In this document: positions 15,845-24,898 of the stretch, one piece after another
Layout: each line of letters starts with the position of its first letter
How positions within the stretch are numbered: position 1 is the first letter of the stretch
Source: Alphaproteobacteria bacterium
GTDB taxonomy: Bacteria; Pseudomonadota; Alphaproteobacteria; Rs-D84
DNA length: 38,739 nucleotides
NCBI GenBank assembly: GCA_016927395.1
Contig: JAFGMU010000015.1
Coordinates: 1 to 38,739 of the forward strand
Direction of reading: 5' to 3'
Position numbers and translations under genes: made by a program
Notes under the pieces: model-generated
What the model was told of the DNA's origin: nothing
Databases searched by the model: none
The model's input: the letters and a program-made list of their open reading frames with translations, nothing else

Positions 15845-18469
15845 ATGAGAATAGTGAAAAAAGTTATTGTTTTTATTACATGTGTGTTAATTTTTACCGG
15901 CTTTGCCAGCGGGACTGTTCGCGACAACAACACATTAACAAGACAAAAAAATACTACACAAATATCAAATTCCAGAACGGCTGCAAACAATCAAAAAAAC
16001 ACATCCGGCAGAAATGCTGTTTCAAAATCTTCTGTGCATGAATCATCTGCCCGGAATGTTTCTGGTGCACGTACTGCGGTCGTACAAAAAAGTAATAACA
16101 ATTCAAAAAATATTTCGTCCAGGTCCGCAACAACTTCTATAAAAAATGAAAGAACAACTATTGCACGTGCAGCAACAATAAACGATGATAATTCTTCGCT
16201 TTCTGAAACGCGTACTGGTGCTGCATATGAACAATGTAAAAATGCTTATTTTACATGTATGGATCAATTTTGTACTTTGAAGAACGAAGATTACAGACGT
16301 TGTTCATGCAGTGATCGTGTGTACGATTTAACAAATGTAAAAACTGTTATGCAGGACGCAAACGACAAATTAACTACTTTCACAGAAAGTCTGGATTCGG
16401 TTGGCATGACTTCAGCCCAGGCAACATCTATGAAAACTGCATCAGAGGGCGAAAGTGCATTAACATCAGATGGTTCTTCATCCAAAGCATTATTACAAGC
16501 AATTATGAATTCCATTCGTGGCGAAGATACAAATGTTGGTGGAAAGTTTTCTGACCTTAACAGCATAAATATTTCTTTTGATACCACTAATGCTTTTGGA
16601 ACAATGGATGCAGGTCAAGCAATTGCAACATATAATGGAAAAAATCTTTATACAGCTGTTTATTCACAGTGCAGAAATGCTGTGAAACCTGATTGTAGTG
16701 ACGCATCTTTACAACGCGCTGTAACTGCATACTTGATGGCAATTGAACAAGATTGTAACACTGTTCAAACTTCCATAAATGAAAACAAAAAAACTCTGAC
16801 GGCCGCAGTTCGCGAAGGAAATGCTATGTTGGATTTGGCGCGAGTTGAAAATCGTAAAAATAATAACTCTGACGATATGAGCACATGTATGAATAACGTT
16901 GAATCTGCAATACTAAGCGAAGAAGTTTGTGGTGCAAATTATCACAAGTGTCTGGATAATGGTGAATTCATAGATATTTCAACAGGTACACCAATCGCAG
17001 GTGTTGTTAAATTTTATGAATTGGAAAATTTGTTAACATTTAACGATAGTGCCAATGTTGCGGATCAAAAACTATCAAAAGTTCCAAATAACCGAACATT
17101 TGTAAAAAACTTTGAAAACCGTACAAAAAAATTTGCAAAACCAGCTTTGAACAAATGTACAGAAAATGCTGATCAAGTATGGTCTGATTATTTAGACAAA
17201 GCTATGTTAGATATTTACTATGCACAAAAATCTAAAGTTGATGAAATTAAACAGGGTTGTTTTGATTTTGTGTCAGCATGTTATGTAAATGGTGACAATG
17301 CTTTGACATCTGCTATGAATGAACTGGTTGGCGATTCCAGTGTTGTTTTACAACCCGATAAAATTACACTTAACTCGGCTGTATGCAAAGAATACGTTGA
17401 ATCATGCGATAATATGTTTGATGGTAATATTGTAAAACAATACATAAATTCCAGAAAAGATACAGATACTTTGACTGCATGTCGCGCAGTTGCAAAACAG
17501 TGCTTTGATAAATTTGGTGGAACAAACTATGAAAACTTTTATTACCCATCCAGTGGATTATTCACAATTGGCGAAGCTGCAAAATGGTTTACGCTCTGCA
17601 ATGGTGTTGACTGTTCCAGCTATGTTTCAGAATGCGCAAAGGAATTGTCTGAAATTGAATCTTGTTCTTCAAAAGACATGATAACACGTGCATTCGGCGG
17701 ATTTGATTTAATCCCTGTAACCCCAAATAACCAAGGAGACGAAATATACGATCCAAATAGTACCATAAAAGATTATGGACTTTTGGATGCAAATAATACT
17801 TTGGCACAGCGCAGTCTTCGACCATCTGGGGTTGCCACAGAAATTTATTATCAAATTATTGATAAACTTTCTACACAATGCACAAACTTGCAGGGTAGAT
17901 TTGTCGAATTACAATTTCTTAGAAAAGATATGTACGAAAATGACAACATATGTCTGGCAACATTCAAAAACGGCGGGTGCCCATCAGGTGAATTTTGTGA
18001 TGCGATAACCAGAAAGTGCAATATAACAACAGAACAAAGTTGCTCAACAAATGGTGAATACTATGTTTTGGCTGATTTATATGGCGTCGGTACAAACGAA
18101 GATATATGCCCACGCGATTACAGATTAAACGTTGATACAAAATCATGGGGTGCATGTATCTGTTGGGAAAATGGTGCCAGACGTAGTAAATGGGGAACAA
18201 GTGTAAAATGTGTTTCAGAACTTCCTGTACCCAGTTCAACAACTGATGGTCAAAGTTGCAATGATATTTCAGGAATAGGAGTTGATAATCCACCAACAGC
18301 AACTATTACACCAGTAAAAACAAATTGGTGCACACAAAACAATATGTCATCTACTAAACAGGTTTGTCCTTTTAAATCAACAGGTACAGCAGGTGGAAAA
18401 TGTTTCTGGAGCAACATTACTTCGGTAGAAAAAATTAATGTTGAAAAAATACCTGATGTTATATTGTAA
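15845..18469 (+). CDS. Large secreted Cys-rich protein, unknown function
   Basis: Signal peptide from ATG at 15845 (MRIVKKVIVFITCVLIFTGFASG), Ser/Asn-rich linker, many spaced Cys pairs. Confidence 0.85.
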   Translation: MRIVKKVIVFITCVLIFTGFASGTVRDNNTLTRQKNTTQISNSRTAANNQKNTSGRNAVSKSSVHESSARNVSGARTAVVQKSNNNSKNISSRSATTSIKNERTTIARAATINDDNSSLSETRTGAAYEQCKNAYFTCMDQFCTLKNEDYRRCSCSDRVYDLTNVKTVMQDANDKLTTFTESLDSVGMTSAQATSMKTASEGESALTSDGSSSKALLQAIMNSIRGEDTNVGGKFSDLNSINISFDTTNAFGTMDAGQAIATYNGKNLYTAVYSQCRNAVKPDCSDASLQRAVTAYLMAIEQDCNTVQTSINENKKTLTAAVREGNAMLDLARVENRKNNNSDDMSTCMNNVESAILSEEVCGANYHKCLDNGEFIDISTGTPIAGVVKFYELENLLTFNDSANVADQKLSKVPNNRTFVKNFENRTKKFAKPALNKCTENADQVWSDYLDKAMLDIYYAQKSKVDEIKQGCFDFVSACYVNGDNALTSAMNELVGDSSVVLQPDKITLNSAVCKEYVESCDNMFDGNIVKQYINSRKDTDTLTACRAVAKQCFDKFGGTNYENFYYPSSGLFTIGEAAKWFTLCNGVDCSSYVSECAKELSEIESCSSKDMITRAFGGFDLIPVTPNNQGDEIYDPNSTIKDYGLLDANNTLAQRSLRPSGVATEIYYQIIDKLSTQCTNLQGRFVELQFLRKDMYENDNICLATFKNGGCPSGEFCDAITRKCNITTEQSCSTNGEYYVLADLYGVGTNEDICPRDYRLNVDTKSWGACICWENGARRSKWGTSVKCVSELPVPSSTTDGQSCNDISGIGVDNPPTATITPVKTNWCTQNNMSSTKQVCPFKSTGTAGGKCFWSNITSVEKINVEKIPDVIL

Positions 18470-18473
18470 TAAA

Positions 18474-18512
18474 AAACCGCACAATTATTGGCGGTTTTTT
18501 TATTTTTTATTT
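18474..18512. terminator. Bidirectional terminator between convergent genes
   Basis: aaaaaccgcacaattattggcggtttttt. Confidence 0.7.
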
Positions 18513-18515
18513 TTT

Positions 18516-19637
18516 TTATTTAATCGTTTTTTCTATATCTTTTACAATTAATTGACTGGCTGTTTTTGTCTTAGACTTACGCCACATTTTATCAGCACGC
18601 GATAAATCTAAAATCATTTTTTTACGATTAACAGGATTTGATAATTTTTTTACCTGATAAATTATATTTTCTGGTGTTGCCTTTTCATTTCCCAATAATT
18701 CTGGATACACTGTTTTTTGTAATAAAATATTTACTAATGAAACCCATTTTGTTTTTACCATTATGCGTGCCAAAAATGTGGTTAATGGATTCATTTTATA
18801 AACAACAATCGTTGGTATGTGCATAATTGCCAACTCCGCAGAAACTGTACCACTTGCAACAATCGCAATGTACGTTTTTGCATACAATTCATAACGTTTA
18901 GATGCCGGAACCAGGTCAGGGTGCACATTCCAATTTTTAACTTCGTGTTTTATATAGTCAACTGTTGTTTCAACTGTTGGTATTGAAAATTTGTAACCAT
19001 TACCCAATTTTTCAGCAACTTGTTTGAAAATAGGAAGCAATTTTTTAACTTCGCTCATACGGCTTCCCGGTATCAACGAAATAATTTTTTCTTTGTTTTT
19101 TATATCTTCTGGATTTAAGCCATCTGCAATTGGGTGACCAACCGGAATTGTCGGCAATCCGTACTTGGTAAAATATGGAACTTCGAAATCAAAAAACGAA
19201 TACAATCTGTCAAATATTCCTGCGAATTTCTTTGCACGGCTCGCACCCCATGCCCAAACTTGTGGTGCAACAACATGATAGAATTTAATTTTTAATTTTT
19301 GATTTTTTGTTTTTGATTTAAATTTTTTAATAACCTGTTTGGCAAAGCTGGGTGAATCAATAGTTAAAACCAAATCTGGTTTTGATTCAATAATTGCATT
19401 AACTGTTTGATTTATGCGATTGGTCAGTGTTTTTGCATGCGCCAAAACTTCCACCAGTCCCATAACAGCCAAATCAGAAATAGGGAATATAGATTTTAAG
19501 CCAGCAACTTGCATGTTTTCGCCACCAATACCAATAAATTGTGCGTTAGACATTTCACGCATAATTTTGGCGCCCAAAACATCACCGGAAACTTCGCCAG
19601 CAATTATAAAAACCTTAATATTTTTTTTATTCAGCAT
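18516..19637 (-). CDS. lpxB: Lipid-A-disaccharide synthase
   Basis: FIIAGEVSGDVLGAKIMREM, FYHVVAPQVWAWGASRAKKF, LPGSRMSEVKKLLP; start likely at 19637. Confidence 0.93.
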   Translation of the reverse strand: MLNKKNIKVFIIAGEVSGDVLGAKIMREMSNAQFIGIGGENMQVAGLKSIFPISDLAVMGLVEVLAHAKTLTNRINQTVNAIIESKPDLVLTIDSPSFAKQVIKKFKSKTKNQKLKIKFYHVVAPQVWAWGASRAKKFAGIFDRLYSFFDFEVPYFTKYGLPTIPVGHPIADGLNPEDIKNKEKIISLIPGSRMSEVKKLLPIFKQVAEKLGNGYKFSIPTVETTVDYIKHEVKNWNVHPDLVPASKRYELYAKTYIAIVASGTVSAELAIMHIPTIVVYKMNPLTTFLARIMVKTKWVSLVNILLQKTVYPELLGNEKATPENIIYQVKKLSNPVNRKKMILDLSRADKMWRKSKTKTASQLIVKDIEKTIK

Positions 19638-20424
19638 TTCCAGAAGTACCAATTCCACGCTTTGAACGGTTTTCTATAAAATCAATCGCGTCCATCGCGT
19701 ATTTATTGTTTTTAACATCTTTGCGAACTTTTGCCAATCTATCAGAAACAGTTCCTTCATTATCTTTGAAAACAGCGGAATATACAGAATGTATAGCATG
19801 TATATCTTCGTTAGTAAATCCATGACGCATTAATCCAACGCGATTTATTGTTCTGTAAACAGCGCGCGGAGAACCATCGTAAATTGCATAAGGAAGAACG
19901 TCATTTCCAACACCACTCATTCCACCAATAAAAGCATTGCGTCCAATACGTGCAAATTGTAAAACCATTGAACCACCAGATAAAATAGCATTATCTTCGA
20001 TTTCTACGTGACCAGCAACCTGTACAAGATTTGACATAACAACATTATTACCAACTTTGCAATCATGTCCGACATGCGCGTTTACCATAATCTGACAATC
20101 ATCGCCAATAACAGTTCCACTGGACGCAGGTGTACCGGAATGGATTGTAACGTATTCGCGGATTCTGCAACGCTTACCAATGGATAAACCTGTCATCGCG
20201 GCTTCATCCTGCCATTTTAAATCCTGGCTCATAACGCCCAGAACAGCAAAAGGGTAAACAATGGAATCATCACCGATGGATGTTTTTCCACCAATAACTA
20301 CGCTGGACATCAACTCTACACGATCCCCCAGAGTAACTTCTGGTCCAATAATGCAAAAAGGTCCTATTTTACAATCTGCGCCAATAACCGCGCCTTCGTG
20401 AATAACAGCCGTTGGGTGTATCAT
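19627..20424 (-). CDS. lpxA: Acyl-ACP--UDP-N-acetylglucosamine O-acyltransferase
   Basis: MIHPTAVIHEGAVIGADCKIGPFCIIGPEVTLG hexapeptide repeats; 265 aa; next to lpxB. Confidence 0.93.
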   Translation of the reverse strand: MIHPTAVIHEGAVIGADCKIGPFCIIGPEVTLGDRVELMSSVVIGGKTSIGDDSIVYPFAVLGVMSQDLKWQDEAAMTGLSIGKRCRIREYVTIHSGTPASSGTVIGDDCQIMVNAHVGHDCKVGNNVVMSNLVQVAGHVEIEDNAILSGGSMVLQFARIGRNAFIGGMSGVGNDVLPYAIYDGSPRAVYRTINRVGLMRHGFTNEDIHAIHSVYSAVFKDNEGTVSDRLAKVRKDVKNNKYAMDAIDFIENRSKRGIGTSGNAE

Positions 20425-20511
20425 TTTTGTAACTCGCTTTATTTTTTGTCTAAGATTGGACTGAATAATAATCTATACGAATTACAAATGGTATTAAAGA
20501 AATCTAACCAA

Positions 20512-21540
20512 TTATAACAAGAACTTTGTTTGTTTTATAACATTCGATTTTGGTAAATTTATCCAGTATAAAATACCAAAAGCGGTTATCAAAGGCAGTG
20601 ATATCATAACTCCAAAAGAACATAACAAAGCAGCCCATAATTTTTTTGACAATTTGTCAGGAATAGATTCAGAATGCCATATTGAAATTGCAAAAGATAC
20701 AAACAATACACCCGACAATCCCAAGAAAACAGGTACAGATTCAGTAAGAACAAACAATATTAAACACAAACCGGCAACAATTCTGGCCATCCATTTTAAT
20801 TTTATAAATGCGCTGTGACGAATTTTTCCACGTGGGTTAATATTTCTAATAGAAAATATTGCAATTGATAAAAAGCTTACTAACAGAACAAAGAACTTGT
20901 GTATTACTGTCAAACTTCCCAATTGTCCGAATCTGAAAAATTCCGGCTGCATTAAAATTATTGTTGTCAGTGCGAAAATTAAAAAAGATGTAAACATAAT
21001 CGGTGATAAACCACGATTCCACGCGCGACCAACCAAAATACCAGACATAACTGCAGCAGACTGCATTAAAAATCCCCATACTGTTGGCATGCCTGCAAAT
21101 CCAGCTGTTACAGATAAAGCTATAAACAAAGCCCATACAAACAATCTTTTACGTTTAATATTCTGGAAACGCGCAGGCATGGGTGGGTTTATAACTTTTA
21201 ACTTCTGAACAATGGATGCCGTAGTAAAGAATAAAATACCGGAAATAATAAATGGTAAATTCGAAGTTGATTCACGTAAAACTTCATAATTTCCGTGCAT
21301 AAGTATAAGCCATATGAAAATAATTAACTCGACACAAAAAGCAAAATTAAAAGTTCTGATTTTTGGATTTGCCAAATCTTTCCATGGCAAACGATTTATA
21401 AAATCATTTCCAAAGAAATAAACCAGCGCAAATAAAGGCAACATCAATAAAGTCGACCAAAAAAAAGTTGGCGCAACTATTGCTGCATTATTAAAACTGC
21501 TTACTGCACTTTGCACAACCAAAGATGGATCCAAAAACAT
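20512..21540 (-). CDS. Multi-pass membrane protein, unknown
   Basis: Many hydrophobic helices; likely start ATG at 21540 (MFLDPSLV...) with AAAGG upstream. Confidence 0.75.
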   Translation of the reverse strand: MFLDPSLVVQSAVSSFNNAAIVAPTFFWSTLLMLPLFALVYFFGNDFINRLPWKDLANPKIRTFNFAFCVELIIFIWLILMHGNYEVLRESTSNLPFIISGILFFTTASIVQKLKVINPPMPARFQNIKRKRLFVWALFIALSVTAGFAGMPTVWGFLMQSAAVMSGILVGRAWNRGLSPIMFTSFLIFALTTIILMQPEFFRFGQLGSLTVIHKFFVLLVSFLSIAIFSIRNINPRGKIRHSAFIKLKWMARIVAGLCLILFVLTESVPVFLGLSGVLFVSFAISIWHSESIPDKLSKKLWAALLCSFGVMISLPLITAFGILYWINLPKSNVIKQTKFLL

Positions 21541-21561
21541 AAACTTGCCTTTATTATTTTG

Positions 21562-22266
21562 ATGAATTATTATACAGCCATGCCACAAAAACAAGATATT
21601 TTTACTGTTATGGGCGGTATGGTTAAATTCTATCCGTCTGATTACAATCCAACATCTGATGCAGTTTGGTTAGCAGCATTTGCAAAACCTGCTAAAACAG
21701 TACTGGATGTCGGAATTGGGACGGGTGGGGCGGCTTTGTGTTTTTTGGCAAATAATCCAATGTCAAAAATAACTGGTTTGGATATTTCTGAAAAAATGCT
21801 TAATATTTGCGAACAGAATGCAGAATTGAATAACCGTGAACTGGAATTGATTAATACAGATATTATGAATTGGAAAACCAATCGCACATTTGATTTGGTT
21901 ATTACAAACCCACCATACTTTCGTGGAACACCGGCCAAACATGGTGCACATCATAATATAAATTTATCCCAATGGACAAAAAAATGTGCTGCACGCGTAC
22001 GCCCCAGGGGATATTTTTGCATAATAGTTGATGCGGCAGTTATATCAGAAGTTATATCTGCATTGAACAACAGCTTTGGCGATATAGGAATCTTTCCACT
22101 TTTTGGTTCAAAAAAAACCATGGCAGAGCGAGTTTTAATAAGTGCCAGATTGGGTTCAAAAGGCGGCACAACCATGTTTTCTGGGCTTTCCATGAATTAT
22201 AAACCTGTATTGCGTGATGGCTTGACTATTTTGGCATCATTGGCTACACTTGACGGTAATGTTTAA
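21562..22266 (+). CDS. TrmN6-like SAM-dependent methyltransferase
   Basis: VLDVGIGTGGAALCFLA and TNPPYFRG motifs; exact start uncertain. Confidence 0.75.
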   Translation: MNYYTAMPQKQDIFTVMGGMVKFYPSDYNPTSDAVWLAAFAKPAKTVLDVGIGTGGAALCFLANNPMSKITGLDISEKMLNICEQNAELNNRELELINTDIMNWKTNRTFDLVITNPPYFRGTPAKHGAHHNINLSQWTKKCAARVRPRGYFCIIVDAAVISEVISALNNSFGDIGIFPLFGSKKTMAERVLISARLGSKGGTTMFSGLSMNYKPVLRDGLTILASLATLDGNV

Positions 22267-23536
22267 CTTTATAACCAGAAATTTTTCATCTCTTTGGGCG
22301 ATGGCATCATGGCCTTTTCGTGCATTATGGCGTGGCATAGTTCGTATATTTCCTGAACGTGATTTTACAATTATGGATACGCAACACGGAAACGTTTATT
22401 GTTTCCACCAAAGCAGCTTTTGGCGCTTTACTAAATTCTGTGGCAAAGCAGGGTTGGTATTATGGGCATCTTGGTCAACATACGTTTTCATGTACCACAG
22501 ACCTTTGCTTCAAAAACGCACAGAACAGTTGGAAGAAGAAAAAACAAATCATGCACGCCAATTAAGTGATTTGTTGGTTTATCTGAAAAAATATAATGAT
22601 TTGGCACGCAATCTTAATAATATTGATTACAAGGCTTTGGATTCAAAAAAGGTAAGTGACAGTGAACGTGATTCTTTGATTAAAAAACGTTTGAACACCT
22701 GGAGTGAACTTGACTTTTTGCAAACACGTTTGAACGGTATGTTTTCTGATGTTGATTATGTACCAGAATTTAGAAATTTATCCGATTTATCTGCACAATA
22801 CGAATTAGTTAAATCAGAAAACGAAGAATTAAAAAAACAAAATCAACTTTTAACCGAGAATATGTTATCTGTATCAGATGCAGATAATCAAATTGTTAAT
22901 CTGGTTTCAAAACTTACAAAAGAAAACACTGATGATTTACGTAAAAGTCTTAAAAAAATAAATAATACTATTGTTAACTTGGGACTAAATGAAAACGTTC
23001 TGATAAAACGCGCAAATGATTTCAGCAGTCACTTGGTTGGGGCGTCTTTTGTTCCATTGCAAATTGATAATGAATTAGATCCCAAATATCAAAAACTGGC
23101 TGACAGTTTAGAATTATGGAATGGACTTTCCAGATTAAATACTATTTTACCACTCGGCGCACCTGTTGATAAAGTTCGCATAACATCAACTTTTGGTATA
23201 CGAAATGACCCATTTAATGGTGCACCTAAAAAACACAAAGGTCTGGATTTTGCTGGTAAAATCGGAACAGAACTTTTTGCAATTGCACCGGGTCGTATAA
23301 TATCTGCTGGCGAACGTGTTGGATATGGAAAAACTGTCGAAGTTGATCACGGTTTAGGTTTTTCGACTCTTTATGCTCATTTATCCAAGATAAATGTTGT
23401 ACGTGGCGATTGGGTTCGTCAGGGGACCGTTGTTGGACTTGCTGGTTCTTCGGGACGCTCAACCGGACCACACTTGCATTATGAAATCAGATACAAAGGC
23501 GTTCCATTTAACCCTGAAAAATTTGTAAAGGAATAA
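22250..23536 (+). CDS. M23-family peptidoglycan metallopeptidase with coiled-coil N-terminus
   Basis: TSTFGIRNDPFNGAPKKHKGLDFAG ... GLGFSTLYAHLSKI ... GSSGRSTGPHLHYEIRYKG. Confidence 0.93.
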   Translation: MTVMFNFITRNFSSLWAMASWPFRALWRGIVRIFPERDFTIMDTQHGNVYCFHQSSFWRFTKFCGKAGLVLWASWSTYVFMYHRPLLQKRTEQLEEEKTNHARQLSDLLVYLKKYNDLARNLNNIDYKALDSKKVSDSERDSLIKKRLNTWSELDFLQTRLNGMFSDVDYVPEFRNLSDLSAQYELVKSENEELKKQNQLLTENMLSVSDADNQIVNLVSKLTKENTDDLRKSLKKINNTIVNLGLNENVLIKRANDFSSHLVGASFVPLQIDNELDPKYQKLADSLELWNGLSRLNTILPLGAPVDKVRITSTFGIRNDPFNGAPKKHKGLDFAGKIGTELFAIAPGRIISAGERVGYGKTVEVDHGLGFSTLYAHLSKINVVRGDWVRQGTVVGLAGSSGRSTGPHLHYEIRYKGVPFNPEKFVKE

Positions 23537-23539
23537 ATT

Positions 23540-23884
23540 ATGTTGGCTTTTACTAACTCTAATGAAAAAACTTCTCCGACTATTATTGGTGCGGGTTGTA
23601 AATTGACTGGTGACATCAGAACAGATCATTCCGTTCAAATTCATGGCACAGTTTTTGGAAACGTTTATGCAGAAACTGTTGTTATCGGACGCGGTGGTAA
23701 AATTGTTGGCAAAGTTGTAACAGGACAATTATTTCTGCATGGAACTATGGAAGGTCCAGCGACAGTTGACATTGCACATGTATTCAGAAATGCCCAAATG
23801 ACTGGTACTTTGTCTTATCACACATTGAACATTGCTGGAAATACAGGATTGGAATGCAAACTGTCAAAAAGAAAGGAAAAATAA
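23540..23884 (+). CDS. Bactofilin
   Basis: IIGAGCKLTGDIRTDHSVQIHGTVFGNVYAETVVIGRGGKIVGKVVTGQLFLHGTMEG. Confidence 0.9.
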   Translation: MLAFTNSNEKTSPTIIGAGCKLTGDIRTDHSVQIHGTVFGNVYAETVVIGRGGKIVGKVVTGQLFLHGTMEGPATVDIAHVFRNAQMTGTLSYHTLNIAGNTGLECKLSKRKEK

Positions 23885-23887
23885 AAT

Positions 23888-24337
23888 ATGAATAAAACTA
23901 TTTCCAAAGTTTACGTTGCATCTGACCATCGTGGGGTAGGGTTGAAATTATATTTAATCGAAATGTTGTCCGCAGCAGGTTATGATAATGTTGTAAATCT
24001 GGGTATTGATGATCCAGAAAAAATGGTCGATTTTCCAGAAGTTGCAAAATCCGTAGCTGATAAGATGCAAGGCGATGAAAATTCACGCGGAATTTTAATT
24101 TGCGGAACAGGTGCCGGTGTACAAATTGCAGCAAACCGTTATCGTCATATTCGCGCCACCAGATGTGATAGACCAGAACAGGCACGTGATGATCGTTTTC
24201 ATGATAATATTAATGTCCTGGCATTGGGCGCTGACGATATTGACATCGAAGTTGCTTTTTTATGCGCACAAACATTCTTAGAAAGTCCATTTGACGCAAT
24301 TGACCGCCGCATAAAACGAATAAAAGAAATTTCTTAA
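23888..24337 (+). CDS. rpiB: Ribose-5-phosphate isomerase B
   Basis: VYVASDHRGVGLK, ILICGTGAGVQIAANRYRHIRATRC. Confidence 0.9.
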   Translation: MNKTISKVYVASDHRGVGLKLYLIEMLSAAGYDNVVNLGIDDPEKMVDFPEVAKSVADKMQGDENSRGILICGTGAGVQIAANRYRHIRATRCDRPEQARDDRFHDNINVLALGADDIDIEVAFLCAQTFLESPFDAIDRRIKRIKEIS

Positions 24338-24348
24338 TAGAAAATTAT

Positions 24349-24376
24349 AAAAAAACCGCCAATTGGCGGTTTTTAA
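24349..24376. terminator. Terminator, near-identical to that at 24872-24898
   Basis: aaaaaaccgccaattggcggttttt. Confidence 0.8.
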
Positions 24377-24615
24377 ATTCCATTTGAAAATAGTTTAAAC
24401 AAAATATGTTTTGGAATTATTTGATTTCCATTTTCGTATTGTAACATTTTACGACGGCTGATACCCAGATTATCTGCCAACTTTTTACGTGTTATGTTTT
24501 TAACCTTACGAGCAGTTTTTATAACATCACCAAAGTATTTTGTTGCAATCAAGATTTTAGTTTCGTGGGTGGATAAAATTGTTTGTTCTTTTTGGTATAT
24601 TTGTTTTTTTTTCAT
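24373..24615 (-). CDS. Small XRE-like HTH protein
   Basis: 80 aa; FGDVIKTARKVKNITRKKLADNLGISRRKMLQYENG; AAAGGAG RBS. Confidence 0.8.
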   Translation of the reverse strand: MKKKQIYQKEQTILSTHETKILIATKYFGDVIKTARKVKNITRKKLADNLGISRRKMLQYENGNQIIPKHILFKLFSNGI

Positions 24616-24830
24616 TTTTATCTCCTTTGTTTTTTAACAAAAAACACCGCCTTGACAAAGGGCGGTTGGAGGTTAAGAACTACTCAGAGAATAGCGTGCT
24701 TATTTGGCAGAGCCTTATTCGCAACCCTCCAACCAAAACTGATTGAATGTTGCAATTTTTTACACATTGTAATTAAACAGTACAACTCTGATACAGGTTC
24801 TTACGCCTCGCACTGGCAGTCAACCAATGC
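24616..24830 (-). promoter_or_regulatory. Structured leader upstream of HTH gene, similar design to the 11.3-kb leader
   Basis: Terminator ACCGCC..GGCGGT+T6 overlapping a 9-bp long-range helix CCTCCAACC/GGTTGGAGG; possible TGGAAA-17-TATAAT promoter. Confidence 0.5.
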
Positions 24831-24871
24831 AGACGAATTATAAATTAAAAAATTTATATTTTCCAGAAAAT

Positions 24872-24898
24872 AAAAAACCGCCAATTGGCGGTTTTTTA
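24872..24898. terminator. Terminator at end of leuS
   Basis: aaaaaaccgccaattggcggtttttt. Confidence 0.8.

Noticed and set aside
24616-24830. Possible tmRNA, 6S RNA or tRNA
   Set aside because: No T-arm/TTCRA loop, no tag peptide reading, and no long rod-like pairing of 6S type recognisable.
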